Origin: an uncultured Macromonas sp.
GTDB lineage: Bacteria > Pseudomonadota > Gammaproteobacteria > Burkholderiales > Burkholderiaceae
NCBI GenBank assembly: GCA_946481585.1
Contig: CAMLOF010000002.1
Location: 1 to 38,340 of the forward strand
Direction: 5' to 3'
Length of the DNA stretch: 38,340 nt
Both the position numbers and the translations under genes were made by a program. Position 1 is the first letter of the stretch. Every line of letters begins with the position of its first letter. A model generated the notes under the pieces. That model did not search any database and was not told the origin of the DNA. It was given only the letters and a program-made list of their open reading frames with translations. Below are positions 25,201 to 32,286 of the stretch, in pieces.

Positions 25201-25454
25201 TGCTCCAGGAGACCAGGCGTTGCCTGCCAGAGATTCCGGTCATCGCGCGGATCGACTCGCTCGACTTCCTGCAGCGGCGCCAAGAACAAACAGAGTGGGA
25301 GTGCAGGCCTGCTCTGCGCGCAGTGTTGCACCATGCCAGCCGGGTGATCACACGAACGCCAGAACTGGCACGGCTGTGCGATGGTTTGAGCGGTCACGTC
25401 TGCAGCAAACCGCTCAGCGAGTCCTTGACCGCCATGGAGTGGCTCGGCCACTGA
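22281..25454 (+). CDS. Second giant glycosyltransferase, degenerate and C-terminally shortened
   Basis: This 1057-residue protein shares the domain order of the glycosyltransferase at 2722-6432. The N-terminal GT-B-like half contains IINEAQACGCPVLLV near 216-242. A GT2 domain starts near 392 with an intact YTDEDQIEEDG near 499 and PRFKPGFNLELLR. A second GT2 domain starts near 633. In that second domain the acidic DDD of its relative is replaced by MTSPYAA near 715, so the metal site is lost. The last GT4-like domain stops after its first half (ending CSKPLSESLTAMEWLGH), without the donor-binding half. One active GT2 site is therefore most likely. ATG 22281 was chosen because the TTG 36 bases upstream gives a tail that does not look coding. 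It is the last gene of the island, before fliS. Confidence 0.86.
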   Translation: MTDTFNIPNHIFAQRPRSVYKSLGVPIYVCAPDYRQSSGGIRVMHYFCHILNELGEEAYLINARTVSPRLRTPQLTFERMREHFLSGRNPVTVYPEVVHNNPFNTPLIARWLLNVPGHLGKPVDFETKDIIFYYEPWCLPPHLNGHFLHVDPLDHSIFNNEDNPHDSQRTLECFYANKYFLQKQAIFKEHHNLTSLGQEIRRSPQEIASILRQAKVLYCYEPSGIINEAQACGCPVLLVRSNYWKLPPDDSHHELPGVAVYGEDGALDRAREGLARVRSNHTLLRDNSWLTARSFIETIYAAQEDFLCNGKPILNSAQDLWKTSIEEREAVVERFDQIYSRSHLLLKSNEPSKTTRLPFIYRYREFLRKSFPQEFEVQLLAERMVQMQAPPVIHLLMPCRATDAPHLAASLDSLNKQFYPHWKVTVVSDHPPPEGWVEAAKTQWLALKDAIHIDYVIDEMAAASGGDWIAVLRPGVTLAPEALLLMADAIKLHPEWRLLYTDEDQIEEDGRHVSPRFKPGFNLELLRSCNYLGTMVLVRKDAFMDAGRFGSHQGAHTYDLALRMADRLRPQAFGRLSRVVVHAPADAQPNAANEEAEARALAEHLSRRGQRATIRSGLQAGTRHIEYLGAREASVSIVLAVTDELDLVRRFLTDAQALTVQDVRVFDVGGDPDMRKLLDDLAATPEWSGRLQVHTATASNWPSLAAELAQGNLLYMTSPYAAAPTPQQLAELLGTMQRAGVAAVSPRLVLPGQTQATVVNAEWTYKAGIKDADESSLPDTPGPLGLNLCAHEKLAVNRLPLLVDKAVYQALNGFDLAAMNVGDAVVDFCLRLARGGHTLIWTPHATLHCHAEPTTPAEESRQHLLERHVRELAADACLHPMWSWDNPGQFEHHIPLSWTDGPSHRPRILILATDGEPANDNVFYDTAMRWQDAAQVQLVVVDMRVQELSALTVAKLMPDAIVLHASKSPTLQKLLQETRRCLPEIPVIARIDSLDFLQRRQEQTEWECRPALRAVLHHASRVITRTPELARLCDGLSGHVCSKPLSESLTAMEWLGH

Positions 25455-25462
25455 GACACCAG

Positions 25463-25490
25463 CGGCTGGAGGGTCGAGTGCCTCCAGCCG
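25463..25490 (+). terminator. Hairpin after the glycosylation island (terminator-like, no T run)
   Basis: A perfect 10-bp inverted repeat (CGGCTGGAGG at 25463-25472, CCTCCAGCCG at 25481-25490) has an 8-base loop and begins 8 bases after the stop of the last island gene. No T run follows, so it may be a Rho-assisted end or an RNA-stabilising hairpin. Confidence 0.5.
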
Positions 25491-25616
25491 GCGCCAAATA
25501 TGCAATGATTCACCCGTGTGCTGAAACTGCTTGTCAACGCAAGGAGCACAGGCCAGGTACTTGATCACAACCCCAAGCGAGTGATCTCATACAGCAACAG
25601 ATAGTTAGGAATTCCC

Positions 25617-26027
25617 ATGACCCCCAGCAACCGCCGCGCCGCGTCCGCCTACCGCAGCATCGGCATAGAGACCCGAGCTGTCGGACATGACCAGCACCAG
25701 CTCGTCGCACTGATGTACGAGTCGCTGCTAGAGAGCCTGAACGCCGCCATAGGCGCTATGGCCCAGCGCGACATCGCCTCAAAGGTCAGCCACATCAACA
25801 AGGCCCTGCGCATCCTGCAGGAGGGCCTTTACGCCAACCTCGACCTTGAGCGCGGCGGCGAAATCAGCGCCAACCTGGCAGCGGTTTACGACTACGCTGG
25901 CATGGCCTTGACCCAGGCCAACATGAAGAACGACCCGGAGAAAATCCAGGAAGTCATAGCCATGATCAAGCCGATCGCAGAGGCATGGGCTCAAATCCGC
26001 AACGACCAGACGGGTGCCGCAGGTTGA
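25617..26027 (+). CDS. fliS: Flagellin export chaperone FliS
   Basis: This 136-residue all-helical protein binds the C-terminal helix of flagellin in the cytoplasm and delivers it to the export gate. The N-terminal AYRSIGIETRAVGHDQHQLVALMYESLLESL is the FliS signature, and LNAAIGAM, the conserved HINKALRILQEGL and DYAGMALTQAN segments follow. Length is standard. TAGGAA lies about 6 bases upstream of ATG 25617. It begins the chaperone block after the glycosylation island. Flagellin, glycosyltransferases and chaperone thus lie in one locus, and glycosylation presumably happens before or during FliS binding. Confidence 0.95.
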   Translation: MTPSNRRAASAYRSIGIETRAVGHDQHQLVALMYESLLESLNAAIGAMAQRDIASKVSHINKALRILQEGLYANLDLERGGEISANLAAVYDYAGMALTQANMKNDPEKIQEVIAMIKPIAEAWAQIRNDQTGAAG

Positions 26028-26031
26028 GGTG

Positions 26032-26052
26032 ATGCTGGCGAAACGTCAGCAT
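26032..26052 (+). other. Small hairpin downstream of fliS
   Basis: A 9-pair stem (ATGCTGGCG with CGTCAGCAT, one G-T pair) closes a three-base loop just after the fliS stop. There is no T run. It may be a weak terminator or a chance repeat. The rest of the 165-base gap holds only the sigma-28 promoter of the next gene. Confidence 0.35.
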
Positions 26053-26132
26053 TCCAAACGGGTTTGCTGCCCACGGGGTTTTAAACGATGAATACCCCGA
26101 CGCGAACACGGTTCTTCCGGGGCTATCGAGCC

Positions 26133-26159
26133 TCAACACATCGGCGGGAGAGCCGATAA
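26133..26159 (+). promoter_or_regulatory. Sigma-28 (FliA) promoter of the first fliT-like gene
   Basis: TCAA at 26133-26136 and a perfect GCCGATAA at 26152-26159 are exactly 15 bases apart, the spacing of the FliA consensus (TAAA-N15-GCCGATAA). The -10 box ends 33 bases before the ATG of the fliT-like gene at 26193. Confidence 0.85.
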
Positions 26160-26192
26160 CACTCATAAGAACAACGAACGCACTGCACACCC

Positions 26193-26495
26193 ATGACCAC
26201 CTCTCTTCTGGCCCAGTACCAAACCATCGAACGCACCAGCGAGCGCATGCTCCAGGCTGCGCGTCAGGGCAACTGGCAGGAAGTCACCCGGCTGGAGGGC
26301 GTCTGCGGCGAGCAAGTGCAGCGCGCCCGCGATCTGGCCAGCGCTGCCACACTCTCTCCCACTGAAAAAGCGAGCAAGCAGCGCCTCATGCTGGCGATCC
26401 TGCGTCATGAGGCTCAGATCCGTTCTCTGTCCGAACCCTGGATGGCGGACCTCAGCCATTTGCTCGGCACGGGTCCAAACGCCATGCGTCACTGA
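26193..26495 (+). CDS. fliT: FliT-like flagellar chaperone (copy 1)
   Basis: This 100-residue helical protein has the size and helical pattern of FliT, which is the export chaperone of the cap protein FliD and in enterobacteria also binds FlhDC. Recognisable parts are YQTIERTSERMLQAA, the W-x-EV-x-RLEGVC segment and ILRHEAQIRSLSEPW. It is clearly a paralog of the gene at 26580-26879. The call rests on position after fliS and on pattern; FliT proteins are weakly conserved. It has its own sigma-28 promoter. Confidence 0.82.
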   Translation: MTTSLLAQYQTIERTSERMLQAARQGNWQEVTRLEGVCGEQVQRARDLASAATLSPTEKASKQRLMLAILRHEAQIRSLSEPWMADLSHLLGTGPNAMRH

Positions 26496-26511
26496 ATCCT
26501 TCACATCCTGG

Positions 26512-26538
26512 TCAAGTTCACGCATACTTTGCCGATAA
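26512..26538 (+). promoter_or_regulatory. Sigma-28 (FliA) promoter of the second fliT-like gene
   Basis: TCAAGTTC at 26512-26519 and a perfect GCCGATAA at 26531-26538 are separated by 15 bases counted from TCAA, matching the FliA consensus (TAAAGTTT-N11-GCCGATAA) in all but two -35 positions. It lies in the 84-base gap between the two fliT-like genes. Confidence 0.9.
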
Positions 26539-26579
26539 GAACTACAGGAACGACGAAGAAATAACGCAAGGAACGCATC

Positions 26580-26879
26580 ATGCTGACGCTGCTGGACTAC
26601 TACCAGGCCATCGAAAACACCAGCTCCCAGATGCTCCAGGCCGCAGAGGCCGACGACTGGGATGAAGTGGTTCGTCTGGAGGGGGCTTGTGCCGTGCTGA
26701 TCGAACAGCTGCGCGAGCGTTCTGGCGCCATCGACTTGACGGCTGAAGAGCGGGCCGAAAAACACCGCATCATGATGACCATCCTGCGCCACGATGCGCA
26801 GATCCGAGAGTTGGCCGAGCCCTGGATTGACGATCTGGGACAGATGATGCAGGTGCAGCGCCCAGTGCAGCTTCACTGA
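26580..26879 (+). CDS. fliT: FliT-like flagellar chaperone (copy 2)
   Basis: This 99-residue protein aligns without gaps over most of its length with the preceding gene product: YQAIENTSSQMLQAA, W-x-EV-x-RLEGAC, then K-x-R-x-M-x2-ILRHDAQIRELAEPW. It is a tandem duplicate that has diverged, and it keeps a separate sigma-28 promoter. The two copies might serve different clients, such as FliD and a regulator, or hook-associated proteins; this is inference. GGAACG before ATG 26580 is a weak ribosome binding site. It ends 27 bases before the stop of convergent fliE, with no clear terminator between. Confidence 0.82.
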   Translation: MLTLLDYYQAIENTSSQMLQAAEADDWDEVVRLEGACAVLIEQLRERSGAIDLTAEERAEKHRIMMTILRHDAQIRELAEPWIDDLGQMMQVQRPVQLH

Positions 26880-26906
26880 GGCACACCAACGCAGGCGACT
26901 GTCGCG

Positions 26907-27221
26907 TCAGACCTGCATGTTCATCACATCGGTGTAGGCCTGCATCATGCGGTTGCGCACATGCAACGCAGCCTGGAAGCCGATCTGAGCCTTCTGCATA
27001 GCCAGCATCGTTTCTTCAAGGCTGACGTTGGGGTTGCCCATTTGAACCTGGGTCTGCAATTCCGATGACTTGTTCTGCGCTGCGCTCACGTTTTGCAGCG
27101 CGGTCTTGAACGCCGCCCCAAAGCCCTCTTGCGCGCCGCCCACGGCACCGCCTGCCGTGGCTTTGGGCTGCCGCACGGCGGTCAAATTGGCAGTATTCAG
27201 TGGGGTCAGGCGCAGGTCCAT
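26907..27221 (-). CDS. fliE: Flagellar hook-basal body protein FliE
   Basis: This 104-residue protein joins the MS ring to the proximal rod in the periplasm. The C-terminal half carries the FliE pattern: FGAAFKTALQNVSAAQNKSSELQTQVQ, then VSLEETMLAMQKAQIGFQAALHVRNRMMQAYTD as separate helical segments. The start at 27221 (MDLRLTPLNTANL) has GAGGAG 7 bases upstream on the reverse strand; a longer in-frame start at 27293 would add an unlikely Arg/Ser-rich tail. It is divergent from fliF, the common betaproteobacterial arrangement, and convergent with the second fliT-like gene. Confidence 0.95.
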   Translation of the reverse strand: MDLRLTPLNTANLTAVRQPKATAGGAVGGAQEGFGAAFKTALQNVSAAQNKSSELQTQVQMGNPNVSLEETMLAMQKAQIGFQAALHVRNRMMQAYTDVMNMQV

Positions 27222-27295
27222 GGCACAGCTCCTCGGAGCAAGACTTTCAGATGGCGCAATCCTACGGGTGCAGCCGCTCAAACTTAAACGCAAAC

Positions 27296-27321
27296 AAAGG
27301 CCCTAACACCGGCCTTTTTTT
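27296..27321 (+). terminator. Hairpin with T run in the fliE-fliF divergent gap
   Basis: AAAGGCC (27296-27302) and GGCCTTT (27311-27317) form a 7-bp stem with an 8-base loop, followed by further T. On the + strand it would stop read-through from the fliT-like genes across fliE. Its reverse complement also has a T-rich 3' flank (TTTGTTT), so it may work both ways. Confidence 0.6.
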
Positions 27322-27323
27322 GC

Positions 27324-27351
27324 TTTAGCCCGGCCATCTGGCTCTCATAAT
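27324..27351 (+). promoter_or_regulatory. Candidate fliF operon promoter sharing a motif with fliL
   Basis: TTTAGC (27324-27329) and CATAAT (27346-27351) are 16 bases apart, like a sigma-70 promoter with a poor -35. The block from 27323 to 27352 matches the block at 34063-34092 upstream of fliL at 20 of 30 positions without gaps, including CTTTAG, TGG and CATAATC. Both lie right behind a terminator hairpin. The shared motif suggests a common activator or sigma factor for the two operons. Confidence 0.55.
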
Positions 27352-27408
27352 CCTTCCAGACAAGGACCGGGCAAGGCGCCCGGCACCGGTACACCTCGAC
27401 ACCAGAAC

Positions 27409-29109
27409 ATGAACACCGCCGTCGCCGAGATCGATAACACCCTGCCCGCCACGCCGTCCAACCCGCTAGTGGCTGGGTTTTCGCGTTTGAGCGGCGCACG
27501 CAAGGTGATGCTGGCCCTGGGCGCCCTGGCCATGGTGGGGGTGCTGGCAGCAGGCTTCTATATGGCCAACCGGCCGGACTACCGTGTTCTCTACGCCAAC
27601 CTGTCTGACAAGGACGGCGGGGCCGTTCTGGCCCAGTTGTCTCAATTGAACATTCCCTACAAGCACGCAGACGGCGGCAGCGCCATCCTGGTGCCTGCAG
27701 ACAAGGTGCACGACACACGGCTTCGCCTCGCATCGCAAGGCCTGCCACGCGGCTCCACCGTAGGGTTTGAACTGCTGGACACCACGCGCCTGGGCATGAC
27801 GCAGTTCCAGGAGCGGCTGACCTTCCAGCGCGGCCTCGAAGGTGAGCTGATTCGCTCCATCACTGCCTTGAGTTCCGTGTCTGATGCCCGTGTGCATCTG
27901 GCCCTGCCCAACCAGAACGGCTTCTTCCGCGAACAGCAAAAGCCTTCTGCCAGCGTGCTGCTCACGCTCTACCCCGGCCGCACGCTCGACCGCACGCAAA
28001 TTGCGGGCATCGTGCACCTGGTGGCCAGCAGCGTCCCTGAGCTCAACCCCAAGGCCGTGAGTGTGGTGGACCAGAACGGCAACCTGCTCTCCCAGACCGC
28101 GGATGGCGAAGCGGGCGGCCCCGACTCCAAGCAGATCGAATACACCCGCATGCTGGAGAAGATGTACACCCAGCGCATCATCGACCTGCTGGAGCCCGTG
28201 CTTGGCCGCGACAACGTGCGCGCGCAGGTCACTGCCGATGTGGACTTCTCGCAAACCGAACAGACCAGCGAACAGCACCGCCCCAACCAGAACGGCGAGC
28301 CCAGCGCAGTGCGCAGCCAGCAATTGGTTGAAGCAGGCAGTGCCGTGGGCCAGACTGCCCCCGGTGTGCCTGGTGCGGTGGCCAATCAGGCACCCGGCGC
28401 CACCACGGCCCCTGTCAATGGGCAGCCTGCCCAGGTAGGCGTGGTGCCCGGCGCCAACGTGCAGAACGGCAGCACCGACGCCAACCGCCGCCGCGAGCAG
28501 GTCATCAATTACGAGGTGGACAAGACCGTGATGGTCACCCGCAACGCAACGGGAACTATCCGCCGGTTGACAGCCGCCGTCGTGCTGAACCACAAGGCTG
28601 GCACCGACCGGCGCGGTCAACCCACCACCGAACCGCTGCCTGCAGAGCAGATGGAGCAAATCAACGCACTCGTGCGCGAAGCCATCGGCTTCAACTCCAA
28701 CCGTGGCGACTCGGTCAACGTGATGAACACCGCGTTCACCAAGGCCAGCAGCGACGTCACCGAAGTACCGTGGTGGAAGCAGCCCGACACCCAGGACCTG
28801 GCCCGTAGCCTGGCCTGGCCCGCTGGCATGCTCCTGCTCGGCCTGATCCTCTTCCTCGGCATGGTGCGCCCGACGCTCAAGCTGATGCGCTCCCCTGCCC
28901 AGAACGAGAAACCCGAGATTGCGCAGCTTGACGCCATCGTGGACGACCAGCCCCAACGCCCCGGCTTGCCCACACCGGTGCAAAATGAGGCCACGGCCGA
29001 AATGTTGCGGCTGGAAGACGCCAAGCGACTGGCACGAGACAACCCGGTCGCCGTGGCGAACATCATCAAGGGCTGGGTCAACGGTGAAGGCTCTCAGGCG
29101 GCCACCTGA
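27409..29109 (+). CDS. fliF: Flagellar MS-ring protein FliF
   Basis: This 566-residue inner-membrane protein forms the MS ring, the base on which the motor and export gate assemble. It has an N-terminal membrane segment near residues 33-53, the YscJ-like ring-building part (YRVLYANLSDKDGGAVLAQL; SDARVHLALPNQNGFF), the FliF_C region with QVINYEVDKTVMV, a long Gln/Pro/Gly/Ala linker between them, a second membrane segment near 467-486 and a cytoplasmic C-terminus that binds FliG (RLARDNPVAVANIIKGWVNG). Length is normal. The ribosome binding site before ATG 27409 is weak. It is first in the fliFGHIJK operon. Confidence 0.97.
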   Translation: MNTAVAEIDNTLPATPSNPLVAGFSRLSGARKVMLALGALAMVGVLAAGFYMANRPDYRVLYANLSDKDGGAVLAQLSQLNIPYKHADGGSAILVPADKVHDTRLRLASQGLPRGSTVGFELLDTTRLGMTQFQERLTFQRGLEGELIRSITALSSVSDARVHLALPNQNGFFREQQKPSASVLLTLYPGRTLDRTQIAGIVHLVASSVPELNPKAVSVVDQNGNLLSQTADGEAGGPDSKQIEYTRMLEKMYTQRIIDLLEPVLGRDNVRAQVTADVDFSQTEQTSEQHRPNQNGEPSAVRSQQLVEAGSAVGQTAPGVPGAVANQAPGATTAPVNGQPAQVGVVPGANVQNGSTDANRRREQVINYEVDKTVMVTRNATGTIRRLTAAVVLNHKAGTDRRGQPTTEPLPAEQMEQINALVREAIGFNSNRGDSVNVMNTAFTKASSDVTEVPWWKQPDTQDLARSLAWPAGMLLLGLILFLGMVRPTLKLMRSPAQNEKPEIAQLDAIVDDQPQRPGLPTPVQNEATAEMLRLEDAKRLARDNPVAVANIIKGWVNGEGSQAAT

Positions 29110-29128
29110 GCCCAAGAGGTGAACAGGC

Positions 29129-30127
29129 ATGAGTGATAACGACGGCGTACAGGACGCAGCCATCTTTCTGATGTCGCTGGGTGAAGAGGAAGCGGCAGAG
29201 GTCTTCAAGCACCTCTCGCCCAAGGAAGTCCAACGCCTGGGCGAAACCATTGCGCGCATGCGGGCCGTCTCCAAAGAAAAGGTCGACGATGTGCTGGTGC
29301 GCTTCACCAGCGAGGCGGCGTCGCAGAGCCTGCTGGTGTCTGACACCGACAACTACGTGCGCGCGGTGCTGCGCCGTGCCCTGGGGGAAGACAAGGCTTC
29401 GCTGCTGATCGACCGCATCCTGCAGGGCGGGGACGTTTCGGGCATTGAAAGCCTGAAATGGATGGACCCGAACTCGGTGGCAGAACTGCTGCGCAACGAG
29501 CACCCGCAGATTCTGGCTGCCATCCTCGTTCACCTGGACCAGGACCATGCTGCCAGCATTCTCAAGCAGTTCACCGAGCGCACGCGCAACGAGGTGATGC
29601 TGCGCATTGCCACGCTGGAAGGCATCCAGCCCACTGCGCTCAAAGACCTGAACGAAGCGCTCTACCAAGTGCTCGCTGGCGGCGACAAGATCCGCAAGAG
29701 CTCCCTGGGTGGTGTGCAGACGGCTGCCGAGATCATCAACCTGCTGGGCACGAGTCTGGAAACCAGCGTCGTCGACTCCATCCGCGAGAACGACCCCGAT
29801 CTGGCGCAGCGCATCATGGACAAGATGTTCACCTTCGAGGACCTCCTCAAGCTGGACAACAAGGCCATCCAGATGGTGCTCAAGGAAGTGGCTTCGGACG
29901 CGCTGGTCATTGCCCTCAAGGGCGCCAGCGCAGAACTGCGCGAGAAAATCCTCACCAACATGTCCAGCCGGGCTGCCGAAGCCCTGCGGGAAGACCTGGA
30001 GTCTCGTGGCCCGGTGCGCCTGTCCGAGGTGGAGGCGCAGCAGAAAGACATCCTGAAGATCGTGCGCCGTCTGTCCGACGAAGGACAGATCGTTCTGGGC
30101 GGAGGCGGAGATGACGCCTTCGTCTAA
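29129..30127 (+). CDS. fliG: Flagellar motor switch protein FliG
   Basis: The 332-residue C-ring protein couples the stator to rotation. Visible parts are the N-terminal FliF-binding helices (AAIFLMSLGEEEAAEVFKHL), the middle domain with the EHPQ motif (LLRNEHPQILAAILVHL), and the C-terminal torque helix region (MFTFEDLLKLDNKAIQMVLKEV) with charged residues in LKGASAELREKIL. A GAGG lies about 10 bases before ATG 29129. The last 17 bases overlap fliH, so the two are probably translationally coupled. Confidence 0.97.
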   Translation: MSDNDGVQDAAIFLMSLGEEEAAEVFKHLSPKEVQRLGETIARMRAVSKEKVDDVLVRFTSEAASQSLLVSDTDNYVRAVLRRALGEDKASLLIDRILQGGDVSGIESLKWMDPNSVAELLRNEHPQILAAILVHLDQDHAASILKQFTERTRNEVMLRIATLEGIQPTALKDLNEALYQVLAGGDKIRKSSLGGVQTAAEIINLLGTSLETSVVDSIRENDPDLAQRIMDKMFTFEDLLKLDNKAIQMVLKEVASDALVIALKGASAELREKILTNMSSRAAEALREDLESRGPVRLSEVEAQQKDILKIVRRLSDEGQIVLGGGGDDAFV

Positions 30128-30818
30128 CAAAACCAACCCCTACCAGCGCTTCATCCCCCGGGAGGAAGTGCAGGAGGTTTCCGCCTGGCAGTTCGACGCC
30201 ATGGACGCCGATGCCAAGCCAGCGGCAGAACCCGTGCCAGACGTCCCGCCCGCGCCCCCGGCTGAACAGCTGGATGAACTGCGCCAACAAGCCTATGCCG
30301 AAGGCTTTGAGCATGGCAGGCAGGCAGGCATCAAGGAAACCCAGGATGCGCTGGCAGCACCACTCAAACAGCAGGCCCGCGACGAGGCACAGCGCCTTGC
30401 CCTGCTGTTCAAGAACACCCAGGCGGAACTTGGCCGTCTGGAAGATGCGTTGTCAGCGCAGATGCTGGAGCTGGCCTGCGACTTGGCGCGCCAGGTACTG
30501 CGCCGCGAGTTGAGCCAACCACTGGACGCCATACGGCCCGTGGTTCAGGAAGCACTCGCTTTGGCCGTTGAAGACAACATGCCTGCCACCTTGCGCCTGC
30601 ATCCAAGCGATCTGGCACTGGTCCAGGCCGACATGGGCCCTGCCCTGGAAGCGCAGAACGTGCGCGTGGTGCCAGACGTGACCCTCACGCCCGGCGGCTG
30701 TGTGGTGGAAAGCGTGCAAGGCGCGGTGGACGGCACCTTGGAGCGCCGCTGGGCACGCGCGGTAGCCAACCTGGGGCTGGACCGCCCTTGGACACCTGGG
30801 GAGCAGGCCGATGTCTGA
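30111..30818 (+). CDS. fliH: Flagellar assembly protein FliH
   Basis: The 235-residue protein is the regulator/stator of the export ATPase FliI and links it to the C ring. The N-terminus ([24 protein letters not shown]) with Pro-rich sequence is typical. A coiled region ([23 protein letters not shown], with GxxxG-like spacing) follows, and the C-terminal FliH domain has [14 protein letters not shown] and [17 protein letters not shown]-like sequence lies just upstream inside fliG. It overlaps fliG by 17 bases and fliI by 8. Confidence 0.95.
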   Translation: MTPSSNKTNPYQRFIPREEVQEVSAWQFDAMDADAKPAAEPVPDVPPAPPAEQLDELRQQAYAEGFEHGRQAGIKETQDALAAPLKQQARDEAQRLALLFKNTQAELGRLEDALSAQMLELACDLARQVLRRELSQPLDAIRPVVQEALALAVEDNMPATLRLHPSDLALVQADMGPALEAQNVRVVPDVTLTPGGCVVESVQGAVDGTLERRWARAVANLGLDRPWTPGEQADV

Positions 30819-32286
30819 CTCACCAAAACGCTGGGAACAGTTCCTGGCCGTGAGCCGTCAGGCGGCCAGCCAGCACACCCCCCTGGAAAGCAGCGGCAAA
30901 CTCACCCGCCTGGCCGGTCTGGTGCTGGAAGCACGCGGCGTGAAGGCGCCCGTAGGTTCGCAATGCGTGATCGACCAGCCGCAGGACCCCGACACTGCCG
31001 TGCTGGCCGAGGTGGTGGGATTTGCCAACGAACGCGCCTACCTCATGCCTGCGGGCGACGTTCAAGGTCTTTCCAGCGGCGCCCGGGTGCGCCCCCTGGC
31101 CCCCTACCGCCCCCAGCCCAGGCTGGGCCAGGCCCCCAAACCCATTCTCCCCAACGACCGTGGCGTGCTGAGGCTGCCTTTGGGTGCAGGGTTGCTCGGC
31201 CGGGTAGTCGATGCTTACGGGCACCCCCTGGACCATCAAGGGCCGCTCACGCACATTGAAGTTGAGCCCCTGGAGCGCGCGCCCATCAACTCCATGGACC
31301 GCGCCCCAGTGCGCCAGCCGCTGGACACGGGTGTGCGCGCCATCAACGCGCTGCTCACTGTGGGGCGCGGCCAGCGCATTGGCCTGTTCGCCGGTTCTGG
31401 CGTGGGCAAGAGTGTGCTGCTGGGCATGATGGCCCGCTTCACCAAGGCCGATGTCATCGTCGTCGGGCTCATTGGCGAACGTGGCCGCGAAGTCAAGGAA
31501 TTCATCGAAGACATTCTGGGGGCCGAAGGCCTGCAGCGTGCCGTGGTGGTGGCTGCGCCAGCAGATTCCCCGCCGCTCGTCCGCATGCAAGGCGCCAACT
31601 ACGCCACGGCCATTGCCGAGCATTTCCGCGATGACGGACTGGACGTGCTCCTGCTCATGGATTCGCTCAGCCGCTACGCCATGGCACAGCGTGAAATCGC
31701 CCTGGCCATTGGCGAGCCGCCCGCCACCAAGGGCTACCCGCCCAGCTGCTTTGCCAAACTGCCACAGTTGGTGGAACGCAGCGGCAACGGCCCCGAAGGG
31801 CACGGCTCCATCACCGCGTTCTACACCGTGCTGTCGGAAGGTGACGACCAGCAAGACCCCATTGCCGACGCCGCGCGCGCCATTCTGGACGGCCACATAG
31901 TCCTCTCGCGTTCCATGGCCGAGTCGGGCATCTACCCCGCCATCGACGTCGAGGCCTCTGCCTCGCGCGTCATGCACAACGTGGTCACGCCCCGGCACTA
32001 CGAACTGTCGCGCCGCTACCGGCAAGCCTACTCGCGCTACCAGAAGAGCCGCGACCTCATTCAGCTGGGCGCCTACGTGGCAGGCAGCGATCCCGAGACG
32101 GACCGCGCCATCATGCTGTTCCCTGCCCTGCAGAAGTTCCTCATGCAGGACATGCGCGAGCAGGCGCCCTTCGACGACAGCGTTGCCTATCTGGCCAAGG
32201 CCCTGGGCGAAGAAGCCGAGCCTGCCAGCACCACCCAGCGTGGCAGCGCCCGCGCCGCCACTGGTCAAGGGGGTGACAGGCGATGA
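30811..32286 (+). CDS. fliI: Flagellum-specific export ATPase FliI
   Basis: This 491-residue F1-beta-like ATPase powers type III export. It has the Walker A at residues 194-201 (AGSGVGKS), the type III ATPase signature around [16 protein letters not shown], Walker B in [17 protein letters not shown] and [21 protein letters not shown]. The C-terminus carries an extra about 25 residues rich in Ser/Ala/Gly ([18 protein letters not shown]). Start ATG 30811 overlaps fliH, and the stop overlaps fliJ (ATGA). Confidence 0.97.
   Translation: MSDSPKRWEQFLAVSRQAASQHTPLESSGKLTRLAGLVLEARGVKAPVGSQCVIDQPQDPDTAVLAEVVGFANERAYLMPAGDVQGLSSGARVRPLAPYRPQPRLGQAPKPILPNDRGVLRLPLGAGLLGRVVDAYGHPLDHQGPLTHIEVEPLERAPINSMDRAPVRQPLDTGVRAINALLTVGRGQRIGLFAGSGVGKSVLLGMMARFTKADVIVVGLIGERGREVKEFIEDILGAEGLQRAVVVAAPADSPPLVRMQGANYATAIAEHFRDDGLDVLLLMDSLSRYAMAQREIALAIGEPPATKGYPPSCFAKLPQLVERSGNGPEGHGSITAFYTVLSEGDDQQDPIADAARAILDGHIVLSRSMAESGIYPAIDVEASASRVMHNVVTPRHYELSRRYRQAYSRYQKSRDLIQLGAYVAGSDPETDRAIMLFPALQKFLMQDMREQAPFDDSVAYLAKALGEEAEPASTTQRGSARAATGQGGDRR

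Larger units (their letters stand above)
2722..25454 (+). other. Putative flagellin glycosylation island
   Basis: All genes from 2722 to 25454 encode sugar-nucleotide, radical SAM, methyltransferase and glycosyltransferase functions. They lie between flagellin and fliS, which are often close neighbours in betaproteobacterial flagellar clusters. Gene junctions are mostly 4-base ATGA or GTGA overlaps. The longest internal gap is about 119 bases (6433-6551). The position matches the glycosylation islands known beside flagellin genes in Pseudomonas, where large glycosyltransferases modify flagellin. No integrase, repeat boundary or insertion sequence was found at the edges, so how the block arrived is not visible. 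Confidence 0.75.

Noticed and set aside
2722..25454. The island as a pseudaminic or legionaminic acid flagellin system, or as an integrated mobile element
   Set aside because: No PseB/PseI/NeuB-like genes and no Maf family protein were found, and no integrase, transposase, tRNA or direct repeats mark the borders.
25534..25559. TCAA and GCCAGGTA upstream of fliS as a sigma-28 promoter
   Set aside because: The spacing is one base short and the -10 box agrees poorly, in contrast to the two clear boxes at the fliT-like genes.
27466..29352. A 628-residue open reading frame on the reverse strand
   Set aside because: It lies entirely across fliF and the start of fliG. Its protein is His/Gly/Val-rich low-complexity sequence without a family pattern, typical of the antisense frame of GC-rich genes.
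30820..32268. A 482-residue reverse-strand open frame over fliI
   Set aside because: It is a mirror frame of fliI, which is certain from its ATPase motifs.
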